Source: Astropecten irregularis (lineage: Eukaryota; Echinodermata; Asteroidea; Paxillosida; Astropectinidae). From it: DNA of 64,000 nucleotides. Where the stretch lies: assembly GCA_963971285.1 (NCBI GenBank), contig OZ020254.1:18320932-18384931 (forward strand), read 5' to 3'. The translations under genes and the position numbers were made by a program. The notes under the pieces are model-generated. The model was not told the origin of the DNA and did no database searches. It saw only the letters and a program-made list of their open reading frames with translations. Below are positions 40,672 to 54,245 of this stretch, piece by piece; the first letter of the stretch is position 1, and each line of letters starts with the position of its first letter.

Positions 40672-43600
40672 TTTCAGCGGTTGAAATCCGAAGAAAAGGC
40701 AACAATGTTCTGACTGAAACCAAGACCGACTGCCCTCACACGCGTGGTATGATAAATGTCATAAACCAAATAGGTCTTGAAAACAGCAAATCCACACCAG
40801 AAATGCTGCGTATTTTGTTCTTTTTACAAGAAAAACTCTAAATGTTGCATGAACTTCCTATGGAAAGGCCGCACCGTCGATATTTCATATAGTTAATAAT
40901 ATGAAGGCATTGCCAGTTATACGTCCGTGGCGTTAGATGAATTTATTTATATACCAGTTTTCGTATACAGTATTTTTCGAGCAAGATACAAGGTACATTA
41001 TATACTGTGGTCTTTCTCTATTAGCATTCTATACCAGCATTTCTTGTGTATTTGTTTGCTCATTTGAGCACACTCAACCGTTAAGATGTCAAACGCGTGA
41101 TTTGTTAGAAAAGTTGCTGGTATAAAAATTATAAACAATCCATAATAACATATCTATCCCAAATCTGAGACCATTTTCTCTTCGGTTTTTAGAACGTAAG
41201 AACGTCGACATGAAAATCTGGTTCCTTCAAAAAGTATGGGCGTTTATGAAACGGAGGCTCAGGCGCCGTTTCAGGCCCCGGCTCCGTTTCGTGAATCCGT
41301 TCTAAAATAACGAGTATCAAAAATAGAGGCTTTTGGCTGGGGTTCGGAAGTAGATTCTCTAATTTGAAAAGGAAAACAGAGCTTCAGCTCCAATGAAAAA
41401 AAAACCCACCTATATTTTCAACATAGGGATGACAGATCATGCCTGAGCCTCAGTCGTAAACGCCCTTTTAGATACCAATCAAATCATCAAAAATCTATCA
41501 GCTTTTGGCTGCGGTTCGGAAGTAGATTCTAGTTTGAAACGGAAATCAGAGCTTCACCTTCAACGAAAAACCACAACTTATATTTTCAGCATATGGATGT
41601 GAGAGCTGTGAAAAATAATACAAACACCAAGAAAAAGAACACAATATTCACAGGAATTATGAAAGCACATGAAGAAGATAATAATTATATTTAATGCGTC
41701 ATCATCATTCGGCTCCAGTTAGGTATTGTTAAACTTAATATAAATATTTGCACAATTATTACATATTATTATGGAAAGTGACAAGGAAATGGCAGGATTA
41801 GTTAAAATATGTTTTTGGGGGGTTTTAAAGAGGTTATTTAAGATTTCTGAGACGATATTTAATTAGATAACATTTTGTCTAATAACAAATACTTTACGTT
41901 TAATTATGTCTTAATATGTGGTATTGTTCTGATATTGAATACAGTCATAGCATAATGATTAATGGTACAAGTGTTGGATTGCAATGTAAGTAAAAGTCAT
42001 AATTATTCAAAACGTCTCTAAATGCATTCTTATGTCTAAGGACAATCTATACAAATGCCCTTGTAGACAGACACAAACTTTAATTAAAAAGAGGGCGATC
42101 TTTAAATCACAGTTTATTTATCTGACTCATAGCCGAGGCAGCTCGCAGGCAATCCAGGCATAATGATTAGTTTATCTATTTTGAGTCCAATTGCGCCACC
42201 AATAGTTTGCAACGCGTTGGCCAATCACAGTTCACGGAAATTGTCGATGCAACGCGCGTCTGGGAAGGGTCGCTTGTGATTGGCCAATGCGTTGCAAACT
42301 CTTGGTGATGCGAGCTCTTTGGAATCTCCCGCCCAAATTCTCTTTTTGATATACCTCCATGGTAGGAACGTGCATGAAGTTCACGAACCCTGTATTATTT
42401 TACACCTACAAGTTCCACGTGAATACTATACACATTTCAGAACGTGGATCAACTGGCAATTACGCCCTATTTGGTCACATTCAAGGTTTGTATTTTCGTC
42501 AAGTTTGGATTAACAATTTTAATGCCAAAGCCGAAAGCGGGAATTTTAATGTTCTGGGACCAATTTCATGGGCTGCTAAGCACAATAAGGTACATTGCTT
42601 AGCACAAAAATGTTTTGCCCAATAAAACAAACCACCGTTGAAAATTCCATTTGATATTCATGGTCAGCGAACAACAGCTAAAGAACAATTGCAAGTTATA
42701 CACAACACATGGAAATTGGTTGTTTACCCCCGTTTTGATTAAGACATAAATATCATGCTAAGCAAATTTTGGCGCTAAGCAGCGCCGTGAAATTGGCCCC
42801 TGTTCTCCATGTAGGCCCCTAGTAGGTTTATTGTACATTTGAAAATGTAATAAGAAAGATTTCGAGCCAAATCATTCACATCATTGAAAATAAACTGTGT
42901 TTAGGGCGTGTACAACGTTGGTAACTTGTCTGATCCAGCATGTACATGAAATAATAAGCCTGTGAAAATTAGAGCTCATCGGAGTCACGAGAAAATAGCG
43001 AAAAGCCGACTCAGTTTTTCTTATAAAACAAAAAGAAAAGACTTTTCAATTTGCTAAGATAATATAAAATGTTTTTGGTGTTGGCTTTACTCTTTTTGGA
43101 TAAATACACAATTTCAGGAGGAAATATTTCAACGGTATGTTTCTAGCAGCATCATCTTCTTATTCTGAAAGTTATACGTAAATCTGTGAACATTTCTGTT
43201 TTGGTTTGTTACCAATGTTGTACATGCCTTTTAATGGCAGTGAAGATTTTGAAGTTGCCTATACATGTATAGTTACAAAATTAATATGTACCATCACACT
43301 CCGTGATCATATGAAAAACAATAACTTGTGAAAGATTCAGTTCATATTCTGCACCATGTTTAAATGGTTGGCATGGTTTCAAAATCCTCCAAAAACACAA
43401 ATTTTCAGAGATTTTTCATTCATTTACAACTTACGTGCATTTTCATTTTGTTTGCCTTAAAATGTTGCACACTTTTCAAGTACGGTGGCTTTGAAAATCC
43501 ATTAAGCATAAAAATAAATTATGGTCGTTTTAATACAATTAAAAAATAAAAAAACGTTTGGCCTAGCTGTGGACACTTTTTGATTAAAATTTTGTACGAT

Positions 43601-43736
43601 TATTTTGTTTTAAAGAGATGAAGACAATAGATTGGAAAGCTATGGACTATGTTCGTTGGGATCCACTTCTTTGTCAGCCCGCCCTCTTGTGAAAAACAAA
43701 TCGTCATTTCTGTTTTGGAAGCGCGGGCATCATAAT

Positions 43737-43963
43737 GGGCGTTTACGAAACGGAGGCTCAGGCTCAGGCTCCGGCTACATTTCGTGAATCCATTTAACGG
43801 GTATCAAAATAGAGGCTTTTGCCTGCGGTTCTTAAGCAAATTCTCTGGTTTGAAAAGGAAAACAGAGGTTCAGCTTCAATGTAATACCACAACCTAAATG
43901 ATTTTTCAGCATGTGGATGTCAGAGCCTGAGCCTGAGCCTGAGCCTCCGTTTCGTTAAAGCCC
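43737..43963. repeat. GAGCCT element: inverted-repeat MITE with hexamer runs
   Basis: Begins ATGGGCGTTTACGAAACGGA followed by GGCTCA hexamers and ends with GAGCCT hexamers plus TCCGTTTCGTTAAAGCCCAT, so the ends are inverted repeats that include the hexamer run. The core contains AAAATAGAGGCTTTTG and GAAAACAGAG. Other copies: 155-560 (interrupted), 2435-2580, 13985-14240, 36375-36640, 41236-41466, 41480-41615, 48283-48532 and 62390-62857. The hexamer number differs strongly between copies. Confidence 0.75.
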
Positions 43964-45099
43964 ATAATTATCAGACGATTGGTCCATCGCAGAGCCGTAA
44001 ATAAATATTTACGGCTCTGGTCCATCGCAGATGATGGCGCCCCCAACGTCCACGAATGACCTTGTCAGATCGCACTCCATTTGATGTAAGTGTTATTCCA
44101 TCGGAACCTGGGATGCAGAAATGAAAAAAAAAACTCGAGATAAATGAGGAGAAACGAAAATAAAAATAGGAGGAAATGAGTAGCAAATATTTGACACAGT
44201 CATTCACAGTCAACAGATTTCAAACACAAATTCACAATGTAAACTGACATGTTGTTGTACTGATCGAGAACCGTTCGTTTATTTGACTAATTTTGAAGGC
44301 ATAGAAGGACATGTTTGGTGTCTTTTGGCGGTTGTGATTTTGTTTAATCACGCCATTATTTGGATAAGCAATTTCACAATAATTTATTATCTGCAACAAC
44401 TCTGAGTATATTTTACTGATGACACAACCATTATGTGCTTTACTGTTAGTCACGGTTGCCGTCATAAAGGAAATGCTACACACATGAGTTGCTGTCATTC
44501 TCAAGCCCCAACAGCCTTAGTTCTCTCTCATCTTATAATTGAAAAAAGGGGGAAAAAACCTTATCATAATAAGAATATTTGGCCGTCCCAATAGACCGCC
44601 AATGGGCCTGTAGAGCCAGACAAAAGGTTTCACATCTGCACCACGAGGCATCGATTCAACCCGCTCGCACACACTCCACTCTCGGCCGAGGAAAAGCGCC
44701 TGGTGAACCGCGGGGTAATCTGCGTTTGCCCGCAGTCAGATCATACTGTGCGATAAACGGAAACCTATTCACTGTTGTATATTGCCAGGCGGTTTTGATG
44801 ATGCTCGTCTGTATATTAATTTCTGGCGCTTCCAAATGGACAGGGGGAGAGGGGAGGGGGGAGGGGGGGATGGAAATAAAAGAAGAGGGGGATATTGATG
44901 CAGAGAGAGACCTGAGGAAAGATTGAGATTGAGATGAGGCGCTCAGAAGGGGGTCGTCTCGAAACAGGTGGAGATGAGGGTAGGGGAGATGAAGTGTAAT
45001 ATAGAATGGGAGGACAAAAAAAGAAGACAAGTTATCCGTGACAGTACACATAACGCGTCAGGTTGAGTAAGTGATGAAAAAAAAATTCAGTCAGAACCA

Positions 45100-45345
45100 C
45101 CACTTTTAAAATTTAAAGGGAGCACTGATAGGATTTGCAAGGCATTGAGTTTGAGACAGAAAATGGACTCAACAGTTCGTAAACAGTGCAAACAATCACC
45201 ATGGGAAATCTTGGTTCATCAGATGCTGGGTGGGTTTTTCACGGAAATCAAGATTTAGTGTCTTTTCCAAAGATCGTTCGTCCGAACGATTTTTGGAACA
45301 TCGAACGATTTTTGGAACAAACATAAAGGACACCCTCACTTGAGT
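45100..45345. repeat. Dispersed repeat shared with 1040-1400
   Basis: GGCATTGAGTTTGAGACAGA, CACCATGGGAAATCTTGGTTC and CGTTCGTCCGAACGATTTTT occur here and, in the opposite orientation, at 1040-1310. The palindromic GATCGTTCGTCCGAACGAT core is present in both. Confidence 0.55.
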
Positions 45346-46144
45346 TGTTTTAGTTATCCCCTTTCACTCAAGGTATGAAGATGGTGCTCATACCGTTAGA
45401 ATATTTCCACCTGAAATGCTGTATTTATTCAGAAATTAGTCAAACAAAGACCAAAAACAACTTTGATCTCGGGGTAAGATCAAAACCATTCTTCATGTTT
45501 TATAAGAAATATTGAGTCGGGTTTTCCGATGTCCGATTGAGCTCAAATTTTCACAGGTTTATTATTTCATGTAGGGGGCCTACATATTTGATCAGACAAA
45601 GTATGAGTGCTGTCATATGACCTTTACCAATCATGTATTATACCTTTAAGAGAGACTTGTTACATAATGGTATACGAAATGAAAAAGAGCTATTAATTGC
45701 AATTTGTGACACAACATTAATGTTGAACCTGGAACGCCGCCACTTCGGGTTATACACAATTTACAAACATAAGACTTTACTGATAGCAGACAATGACAAA
45801 ACAATGAAACAGTTAAAACTGCAATATACCTAATTATCATAAGCCAATCACGTAACGTGCCATCAATCAACCACAACCCAATATATTTTTTTCAGTGCCA
45901 AACGAAAAACGTTTTTAATTAGAAAGTGTTTCTCTTACTAAATCAATGACTCACTGTTTATGTACAAAATGCTAACTGTATTGCATTATTGATAACGATC
46001 AAGAAATTAATGGATTTCACAAAGCCCTACGATTGATCGTAACTCGAGTTACGAAGGATAACTTATCGTATCCTACGTAGGGTTGCAATGCATCATAAGC
46101 CCTACGATCGATCGTAACTCGAGTTACGAAGGATAAAGCAGAGT

Positions 46145-46400
46145 ATGCACTGTCAACAATTTCGGTAACATTTTCGGTAACATGTTACCCATTATTTTAG
46201 GGCAACACACCTGGCCAACACGACTTTGGGCCCTGTGTACACTAGCAACATTATGGCCAACATGTTACCGAGATGTTGCTGCGACATGTTACCCAACTCG
46301 TTTAGCTTTGTGTACACTGAACACATTTGCACTTGCAGCAACAAGGTACATGGGCAACATGTTACCGAGATTGTTACTGAAAATGTTGATAGTGTACACT
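46145..46400. repeat. ACATGTTACC-rich inverted repeat
   Basis: Multiple copies of CAACATGTTACC and its relatives in both orientations, bracketed by two copies of the GATTTCAC element (46012-46138 and 46415-46495). AGTGTACACT/GTGTACACTAG motifs recur inside. Confidence 0.5.
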
Positions 46401-47204
46401 ATACGCTTAACCCATCTTATCCTACGTAAGGCTGCAATGCATCATAAGTCCTACGATTGATCGCAAGTTACGATGAGTTCGGTGAAATCGATCCCTTGTC
46501 AGAGGCTGATCAAAATGAAACCACTATCATAAGACTGTTATCTGTAAAAAAAAAAAAATGCTCATAATTTCCAATGCACCCACCCAACCAACCCATCTAT
46601 ACACCTCTTTGTCATGAGGCTTAATTGGTCCCCATCTAATAATTCATTGGTTCCCATCCTGATAGTTTTAGTACGTGTAATTCCACTAATTCTTCTTTAA
46701 GGTATTATCAACGCCTTTTCGCCCGCTCTGAAAAACATCTGGACCGCCCGTCTCCCGGTAACCATGGATACTAATGGCACAACATCAGTTTCCTCGCGCA
46801 AGAAATTGCACTGCGCTTTTGTGCCCGAGCAAACACACACACGTCTGCACTTCCACACACACGAAATTATACTGCATGAAAAAGCGCTCTCGTAATTGAG
46901 TAGGGAGGATTTCCAGCAATGCCAGGTGCATTTATGAAAAAAAATACACGAGGAAAAACAAAGCAAACGGTAGGACAGGGGAAAGCAATCACGCGAGGGA
47001 AGAAAATATGAATTAATCTTAGAAAATAATGCACGACTAATTAAAATAAACTCCGACAACGATATATGCTTTAATTGGGTGAAGGATTATTCTAATAGCG
47101 GCCAAATAAAACTTATTGTGAAAAATGATGAAAATGACGTAAGGATTTAGTTGGTTACAGTACACTGCAATACGGAGCCCCTAAAATACCCCAAAAAGGG
47201 TGGA

Positions 47205-47365
47205 GGTAAAAAAAAGAAGTCACAATTATTTCGTTCCCTCGAAATACCATTTTATTCCCTCGAAAAAACTTTTTCGTTTCCTTGAAATTATCTCGTTCCA
47301 TCGAAATATTATTTCATTCCCGGAGAATACTATTTTTAGTAGTATTTCGAGGGAACGAAATAATT
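47205..47365. repeat. Short tandem/inverted repeat of TCGTTCCCTCGAAAT
   Basis: Six or seven degenerate units of about 20 bp with the core TTCCCTCGAAATA, closing with an inverted unit TATTTCGAGGGAACGAAATA at about 47343-47362. Flanks include GGAGCCCC at 47175 and GGGGCTCC at 47415, so the whole may be one inverted-repeat element (about 47165-47425). Confidence 0.6.
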
Positions 47366-50300
47366 CTAATTTTTTTGTTTACCTCTCTCCAACTTTTTTT
47401 TGTCCGTCCCCTTTGGGGCTCCGTACTGCAAGATCAGAGACAGTAAAAACAATTGCTATGTGGTGAGCCTGTGTAATATACAGTGATAAGGTTGGGAGAA
47501 ATGTGTCAATTCACCCAACGACTGTTACATGTCAACGTTTCTGCACATAACAAAGATCTATGACATCGAGCAATACCCATCTCGAATAAAGAGCCGATAA
47601 AGGCATATTCGTTGTGATTATGGTAAAATGCCGTGATGTAAAGGTAGTATCATACTTTGATTGCATACCAAAGCAGAAATGTTCACATATTTACGTAGCT
47701 TACAGGGTGTTAAGATGGTGATGGTACAAACATACCGTTAAAATGTTTCCGCCTGAAATAATGTATTTATCCAGAAATTAATAAAACAACGACCGAAAAT
47801 CTTGTTGATCTTTTCAAAGATTAAAAATAAAAGAGAAAAGACTTAAGAAATGTGGCTGTTTTCACTGTTTTCTCACAAAGTGGGCACCGTATGGTATCTG
47901 TCTTTAAATGTTTGCCCATGAATCTGTATTTCTTTGACAAAAACCAATGTATGATATTACTTTTAATACAGTGTCACAAAAACCGTGGAAATGCCCAGTA
48001 TGCAAAATACAAGAGTATAACAACTATAAGTCGCGTCAGTATAATACAAGGGCGCGTGTGTCACAAATCAATTAATTACTATAATTAGTTTATAGCACAG
48101 ACACTACACCAGCTGTTCCCAGCCTTTATAACTATAACCTCAAAGTTCAACAAGTAAAACACTGTGTGCAGTGTGGTTCAAGGAACACAATTTGAATCAC
48201 AGTACATAGCCTGTCCTCACAAGACAGCTGGTTTAGTAAGGCCACCCACATAGGAAATAAGGGTTGGTCAGGCTACGTCATAGAGCCTTTACGAAACGGA
48301 GGCTCAGGCTCAGGCTCGGGCTCCAGTTCCGTCATCCATATGCTGAAAATATAGGTAGTGGTTTTTCAATGAGGTTGGTGCTCTGTTTTCCTTTTCAAAG
48401 CAGAGAATCTGCTTTCGAACCGCAGCCAGAAGTCTCTTTTTGATAACAGTTATTTTAGAATGGATTCACGAAATGGAGCCTGAGCCTGAGCCTGAGCCTA
48501 AGACTCAGCCTCCGTTTCGAAAGGGCCCTTAGAGTCGAGGCTTCGCCATCAAGCAAGCGCCTGTTATATACCCTTACAAGATGGCTAAAAGATTGAAGAG
48601 GTAACTGGTGGTGTTTGGGATAGATATCAAAATTCACTTTCCAAACATTAATGACAAAAGACTATCAATTTTAACATATGTGTATATTTGCTAATTGAAC
48701 GTTTCCATATTATGAATTATGATCTCCTTATTAGGATAAAAAAAAATGATAAACTTCTGACTGCTAAACGAACAAAAATAATTACCACCAACAATTCTGT
48801 TTGTTTGGTAATCTAACATAAATAAATAAACTCATGATTGGGGGACAGTTGATGCATGTGAAATGAAATTAATTTATCGACCACTCTCTACCTTTCCTCT
48901 GTTTCTCTTGTCTTGCTGTATTTCTCTTAAAATGACTGGTTGTCGGGATAATATTCGCCGAGCTGCGAAGCACCTGGCCCGTACGCTCCCCGCTAAGATG
49001 CCTTTAACCCCAATCAGTCACGTTCTGGACCGTGTCAATGCATTAAGCGCGCCGTGCAGACCGGCATACAGCCGTTCAGATGGCGAGACCAAACCGTACC
49101 ACCGGGGGGAGTTTCACACGATATCTACCGTCTACCACCACAACAAGATACGCTCAACTCTGCACGTATATTGTATACAGCGCCTGGGGCACAAGCACTT
49201 TTATTGGATATTATTCACAAAACTTTCAAAAACAGTTCACTGGTGCATTCATCTGATTTAGTTGCCGTGGAAACTTACTATTAAAAGTGACATGTTTTGC
49301 CTCTAGGCCTATAATTAATATGCCAAAGGCGAACAGACTCAAACAAAAGTACTTCGTTTTTTAAGAATAGTTGATTGCTTGTGGTGTGTTGTTTTGCTTG
49401 TTCTTTGCTTGGTAATTTAAATTTGAAATTATAATATGTTTTTAAAATTATGTTTTGAGGATGATTCATTTCAAACAAATACGAAAAACTACAGCATGGG
49501 TAAAACAGAAGGCGCTTGTTTTGTAATACCAAATGATTGTTGTTTATCAAATGAAGGTATACAGGCCCAATTAAGGCCCTAGTCATTATAAAAAGGATTC
49601 TTACCCGTTACTGTGGCATAATTATGATATCGAATATTCATGGCGAATAATTTGTCATATAAAGCTACACATCGAATCCATACATCCAACTTTTCTAATA
49701 TTATACGAATTATAAACCATGCTTAGTTTTTATGGACAATGGAAATAATTATTAAGTCGTTTCTTAATAAAGGTACAGTACAGGATTGGTAACATACCCA
49801 AACAGAGATGGTCACAGATTTACGTATAAATTTCAAGATTTGAAGATGGTGCTGGTAGAAACATGCCGTTAAAATATTTCTGGCGGAAATGCTGTATTTA
49901 TCCAGAAATTAGTGGGAAAAAAAAACAGAAAAACAGTTTTGATCTCGGGGTAAGATCAAAACCATTCTTTATGTTTTATAAGAAAAAATAGTTTTTTGGG
50001 CTAGTTTCTCGTGACTCAGTTGTCCGATTGAGCTAAATTTTTCACAGGTTTATTATTTTTATATTTATGAACATGTTTGATCAGACAAAGTGTGAGTGCT
50101 GTTCCATGACCTTTATTACAAAGCTGAGGAACGATTCGAGTAATTTTCACAGGTGGTATCAGTCAGTAGCCCCTTAACTTTAACCAAACAAGTAGAATAT
50201 ACCCACCGACCTTCATTATGCTTACAATTACCCATTTTATCACCCCGCACCAGTGTACCCTCTCATCAACATATCCAGTTTTCACAGTGACAACCCACAA

Positions 50301-51364
50301 CCATCAGTATAGCAAATACCGCCTGGGAAATAAAATACCACTTGTTTATTTAATTTCTGTCGAGAGGGTCGTTGCGAAAGCTGAACTGCAATAATGGAAT
50401 GTGTTTTAAGAAGCAACATACTTCTTTTTCATTGCACTGAAATTTGCCTGGTGACTGATGTACGTCTCCGGAGCGACCGATCTTTGCCCTCTCGACCCCG
50501 GCCGACAAATTGGCATCAGTCACCCGTTACAAGTCAGTCAAGGAAGAGGAGGACGGCATGGTTGTTCCATTGTTTGATTCATGGAGGAGGGGATTGAAGG
50601 AAAACATTTTAGCTTTTTACTCGGGCCAGGCCCTCTGATCCCATAGAAAGGTCATCACTTTCGTTCATCAACCACGATGTGAAAGAGTTCAGAAATACTT
50701 TTCGCTAAACTCATGTGCTTAAAATCAGTCGCATTTCATTTTTAAAAGCCTGCATTGGTACCAAAGAACACAAGCTATACATGATTAGCAAAGGTCACAG
50801 AACAGCACTCACACTTTGTCTGATCAAACATGTACGTGAAATAAGAAACCTGTGAAAATTTAAGCTCAATCGGACATGAGAGTCACGAGAATATAGCGAA
50901 AACCAGACTCAATTTTTCTAAAAATGGTTTTGATCATACCCCGAGATCAAAACTGTTTTCGGTCTTTCTTTTACTAATTTCTGGATAAAGATAAATACAG
51001 CATTTCTGGCGGAAATATTTTGACTGTATGTTTCTACCAGCACCGTCTTCGTGACCCTATACGTAAATCTGTGAACATTTCTGTTTGGGTATGTTACCAA
51101 TCCAGTACTGTACCTTTAAAAACGGTAGCATTTCATATTCTTAAAAGACTGCCTGCATTGCTAACAAAAAACGTAAGCTTTAAATCCACAATCGATATCA
51201 ATTATTACTGACCTTTCTGCATTGCTTAGTGCCATTGTGTTTGTCACAATGGGAAATATTGTGTTTTCTCACAAAGGAACGTATATTTAATAACGCAGCC
51301 AGTTAGTCGCATGCTTAATTTCGTTAAATACAACTGTGAAAGTACCATGTTTGTTCAATTTCAT

Positions 51365-51745
51365 TTAAAGGTATACAGTACAGGATTGGTAAGATACCCA
51401 AACAGAAATGTTCACAGATTTACGTATTACTTACAGGGTATGAAGATGGTGCTGGTAGTAAAATACCGTTAAAATATTTCCGCCTGAAATGCTGTACTTT
51501 TTTATTCAGAATTGAGTAAAACAACGACCAAAAACAGTTTTGATCTCGGGGTAAGATCAAAACCATTCTTTATGTTTTATTCGAAAAATTGAGTTGGGTT
51601 TTCGCTATTTTCTCATGACTCAGACGTCCGATTGAGCTCAAATGTTCACAGGTTTATCATAAATGTAGGCCCCTATGTACAATGTTTGATCAGACAAAGT
51701 GTGAGTGCTGTTCTGTGACCTTTACTGTATATATTATACCTTTAA
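51365..51745. repeat. TTAAAGGTA element, subtype 2: near full-length copy
   Basis: Subtype 2 begins TTAAAGGTACAGTACAGGAT and ends ATCATGTATTATACCTTTAA, again an imperfect inverted repeat. The interior carries the palindrome GATCTCGGGGTAAGATC and the motif GTCCGATTGAGCTAAAATTT. Other copies: 5516-5860, 8979-9310, 9620-10112 (reverse, carrying a tRNA-like insert), 11476-11844, 35459-35785, 36130-36345, 42905-43233 (reverse), 45355-45650, 49765-50118, 50745-51120 (reverse), 57020-57366 and 60800-61152 (reverse). A more diverged relative lies at 51920-52300. Confidence 0.7.
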
Positions 51746-54245
51746 TGAAATGTACCTTTAATGTATATACCTTCCGTGAAATATCACACCAAACGTTTCA
51801 TGAACAGCGCTCTCCTTTATCTGGTTTGCATTTTAAATAATCTGTAACTGTTTTAGCCCTTCGTTTTAATGTCAAGTGCTTTACTCTTAAAATTGTTCTG
51901 TTTTAGGATATAGGAAATACCTGGGGATGGAATGGTACAGAATTGGTAAGACGAAATACACTTCAAGATCACAGATTCACATAAAACTTACACAATATAA
52001 TGGTGATGATAGGAGAAAACATCCCATGAAATGTTTTTGTCTGAAATGCCATATTCGTCGAGAAATAAATGAGTCTATTTTTGATTGGAATAAATCGCTT
52101 CGAAGCGTTTTATTATGAACGCATAATATCGTTGAAATGTGTAAATGGGTTTTCAGTATTTTCTCGTGACCCAGGTGGCTGATTGGCCTCAAGCTTCTAC
52201 AGGTTTGTCAGTTAAGGTATATGATGGATTACATAATTTGCTTTCACTGTCAGCAACGGTTTTGTCGCAAAAACCAGTTCTGTACCATCCCTTTAACCCT
52301 TTTTGTGTAAATGTTTTTTTTATCTTAATCTTAAATTATTATTATGTAAACATGTGCAATTCATTTTTCAACTGCTAGCCATGTTTTTTTAATAAACCAT
52401 TTTTAATTAATAGTAAAGGCATGTCATTCATTCTTAAACCTTTGCCGTTCTCAATCATGTTATACTTGTCAAATCAGAAAATATCACATAAATGAAGAAA
52501 AACTACCTTTATAAGTTGTATTGTTTGTGCATTTTTCATAAATTATTGGAAGTGAAATCTGGAAGATATCTTTGCCTAGTAACCTTCCCTAAGGACTCAT
52601 CCCGAACCGAAAGTACATTCCAAACGCACCGCGCGGTGGACATTGTTTAGAAATACTTCGAATCAATCAACAACGAGATATATTAAGTTTCTAGGGTCTA
52701 GAAACAAGCCACATTGCATGCAGTTTGACATTTTATCACGTCTGTAGTTACATAAATATTCCACCACATGTACATAACTATAAGGAGGTAGGCCTATTTG
52801 TAGAGTGTGTATATAGGCCCTATTAATCGATTCTTGTCAGTGCGTTAACTTGACATTGTATTATCGAATTACCGATGTCGATTATGTTTATCATATTTTG
52901 TATTATAAAGTTAACATTTGGAGTTATGAGTGCCTGACGTTTCGATCCTAGCATGATCTTTATCTAGGGCATGTACAACATTGGTAAAGTTGACAGAGCA
53001 GCTGCAGGCTGCCCATAATTCGATTTGTCATGGAATAAAAACAAACCTGTGAATTTTTCAGCTCAATTGATCATTGGAAACAGTAGAAACGCAGTTGCAA
53101 TTTTTATGCCAAATTGTGTGGAAATAGCTGTTTAATTTGTTATCTTTCCAAGATCAAAAAATGTTTTGGTGTTTGGTTTGACCCTTTTCTGTATAAATAC
53201 AGCATTTCAGGCAGATTATTTTAACGGTATGTTTCTATACCATCACCATCGTTGAAACCCTGTAAGTTACAGGTAAATATGTGAAGATTGTCTGTTTCAG
53301 TATGCTACCAACGTATGATACTACCTTTAAAATCAAAATCACAGGCCAGACACAATAGTCTGTTTCAGCAAGTCTTATATGACACTCCATGCATGCATAG
53401 GAACCATTATTACAAATCAATGTACATTCAGGGAGCATGGAAGCGTTACAAAAATGCATTGATTGTGAAGGCTGAAGCCTGTATAATCAGTTTATTGTAC
53501 TAGAAATCATAAAATACACGACTATTGGGCTTGTCATGCATTCAGAAAGTTCAACATCTGCTGTCATGGTCTATTGTAGTACATGTGTTATAAGCCACAT
53601 CATTCTCCATCAACTATGGATTATTATAACCACCACACAATTCATTCATTCATAATACTTGTTTGAACTTTTGAAGTTACTGAGTCAGTGATTGTGAGTG
53701 ATTTTTTTTTTATAGTAAATCGTTCCATCATAATACGCGAGAGTGACAGTTAAACTTAAAGAGACCATTTTGAACAAAGGAAACTTGAATAGTAATTTCT
53801 CTCTATAATGTATTGCAGTGTCTATTGTTGAAAAGCTTTGAGCCAAATTACCGAAACCAGCCCTCTCACGGTGGCAAGTTAAAACAGCTGAGTCAATTTC
53901 ATAGAGCTGCTTAAGCAGCAAAATTTGCCTAAGCACTAAAACTCTTGGACAAGTGGTTCCTAAAACTATAGCAACAAGCAGGTAAGAAAATTGTACTTTT
54001 TCACTGAAATATTGGAGAAATTTATTCAATTTAGGGTTCAACTTCAGTCTTCAGGACTCTGGAACATTTGCTGAAAGTCAGAAATATCGTTTGGGAGCAA
54101 TAGTACTTAGTAGTTGCTTAAAAGTTGCTTTCCTTTCCTATAACTTTATAGTTTTAGAAACCATTATGTCGTTTCCTTTTTTAGATCTAGGAACCACTTG
54201 TCCACAATTACCTATAAAATAATCATGAATATGAAATCAACATAC

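Larger units (their letters stand above)
40672..54245. other. 13.6-kb gene-poor interval upstream of the subtilase and downstream of the ATOH8 exon
   Basis: The terminal coding exon of the ATOH8 homologue must lie here or further left, making much of this probably its intron, but it may encode only one or two residues and cannot be found by eye. About half the interval is mobile-element copies listed separately. Non-repetitive stretches with mixed base content are 44580-45060 (including a G/A-rich run at 44838-44890), 46700-47060, 48850-49270 and 50340-50700. None shows a protein domain. Confidence 0.5.

Noticed and set aside
44656-45051. 131-codon minus-strand frame rich in Ser and Pro
   Set aside because: It lies over a purine-rich tract on the opposite strand, which biases codons to Ser/Pro; no other sign of a gene.
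48863-49261. 132-codon plus-strand frame with a hydrophobic N-terminus
   Set aside because: Composition is ordinary, no domain or splice context is visible, and a frame of this length is expected by chance in a window this size.
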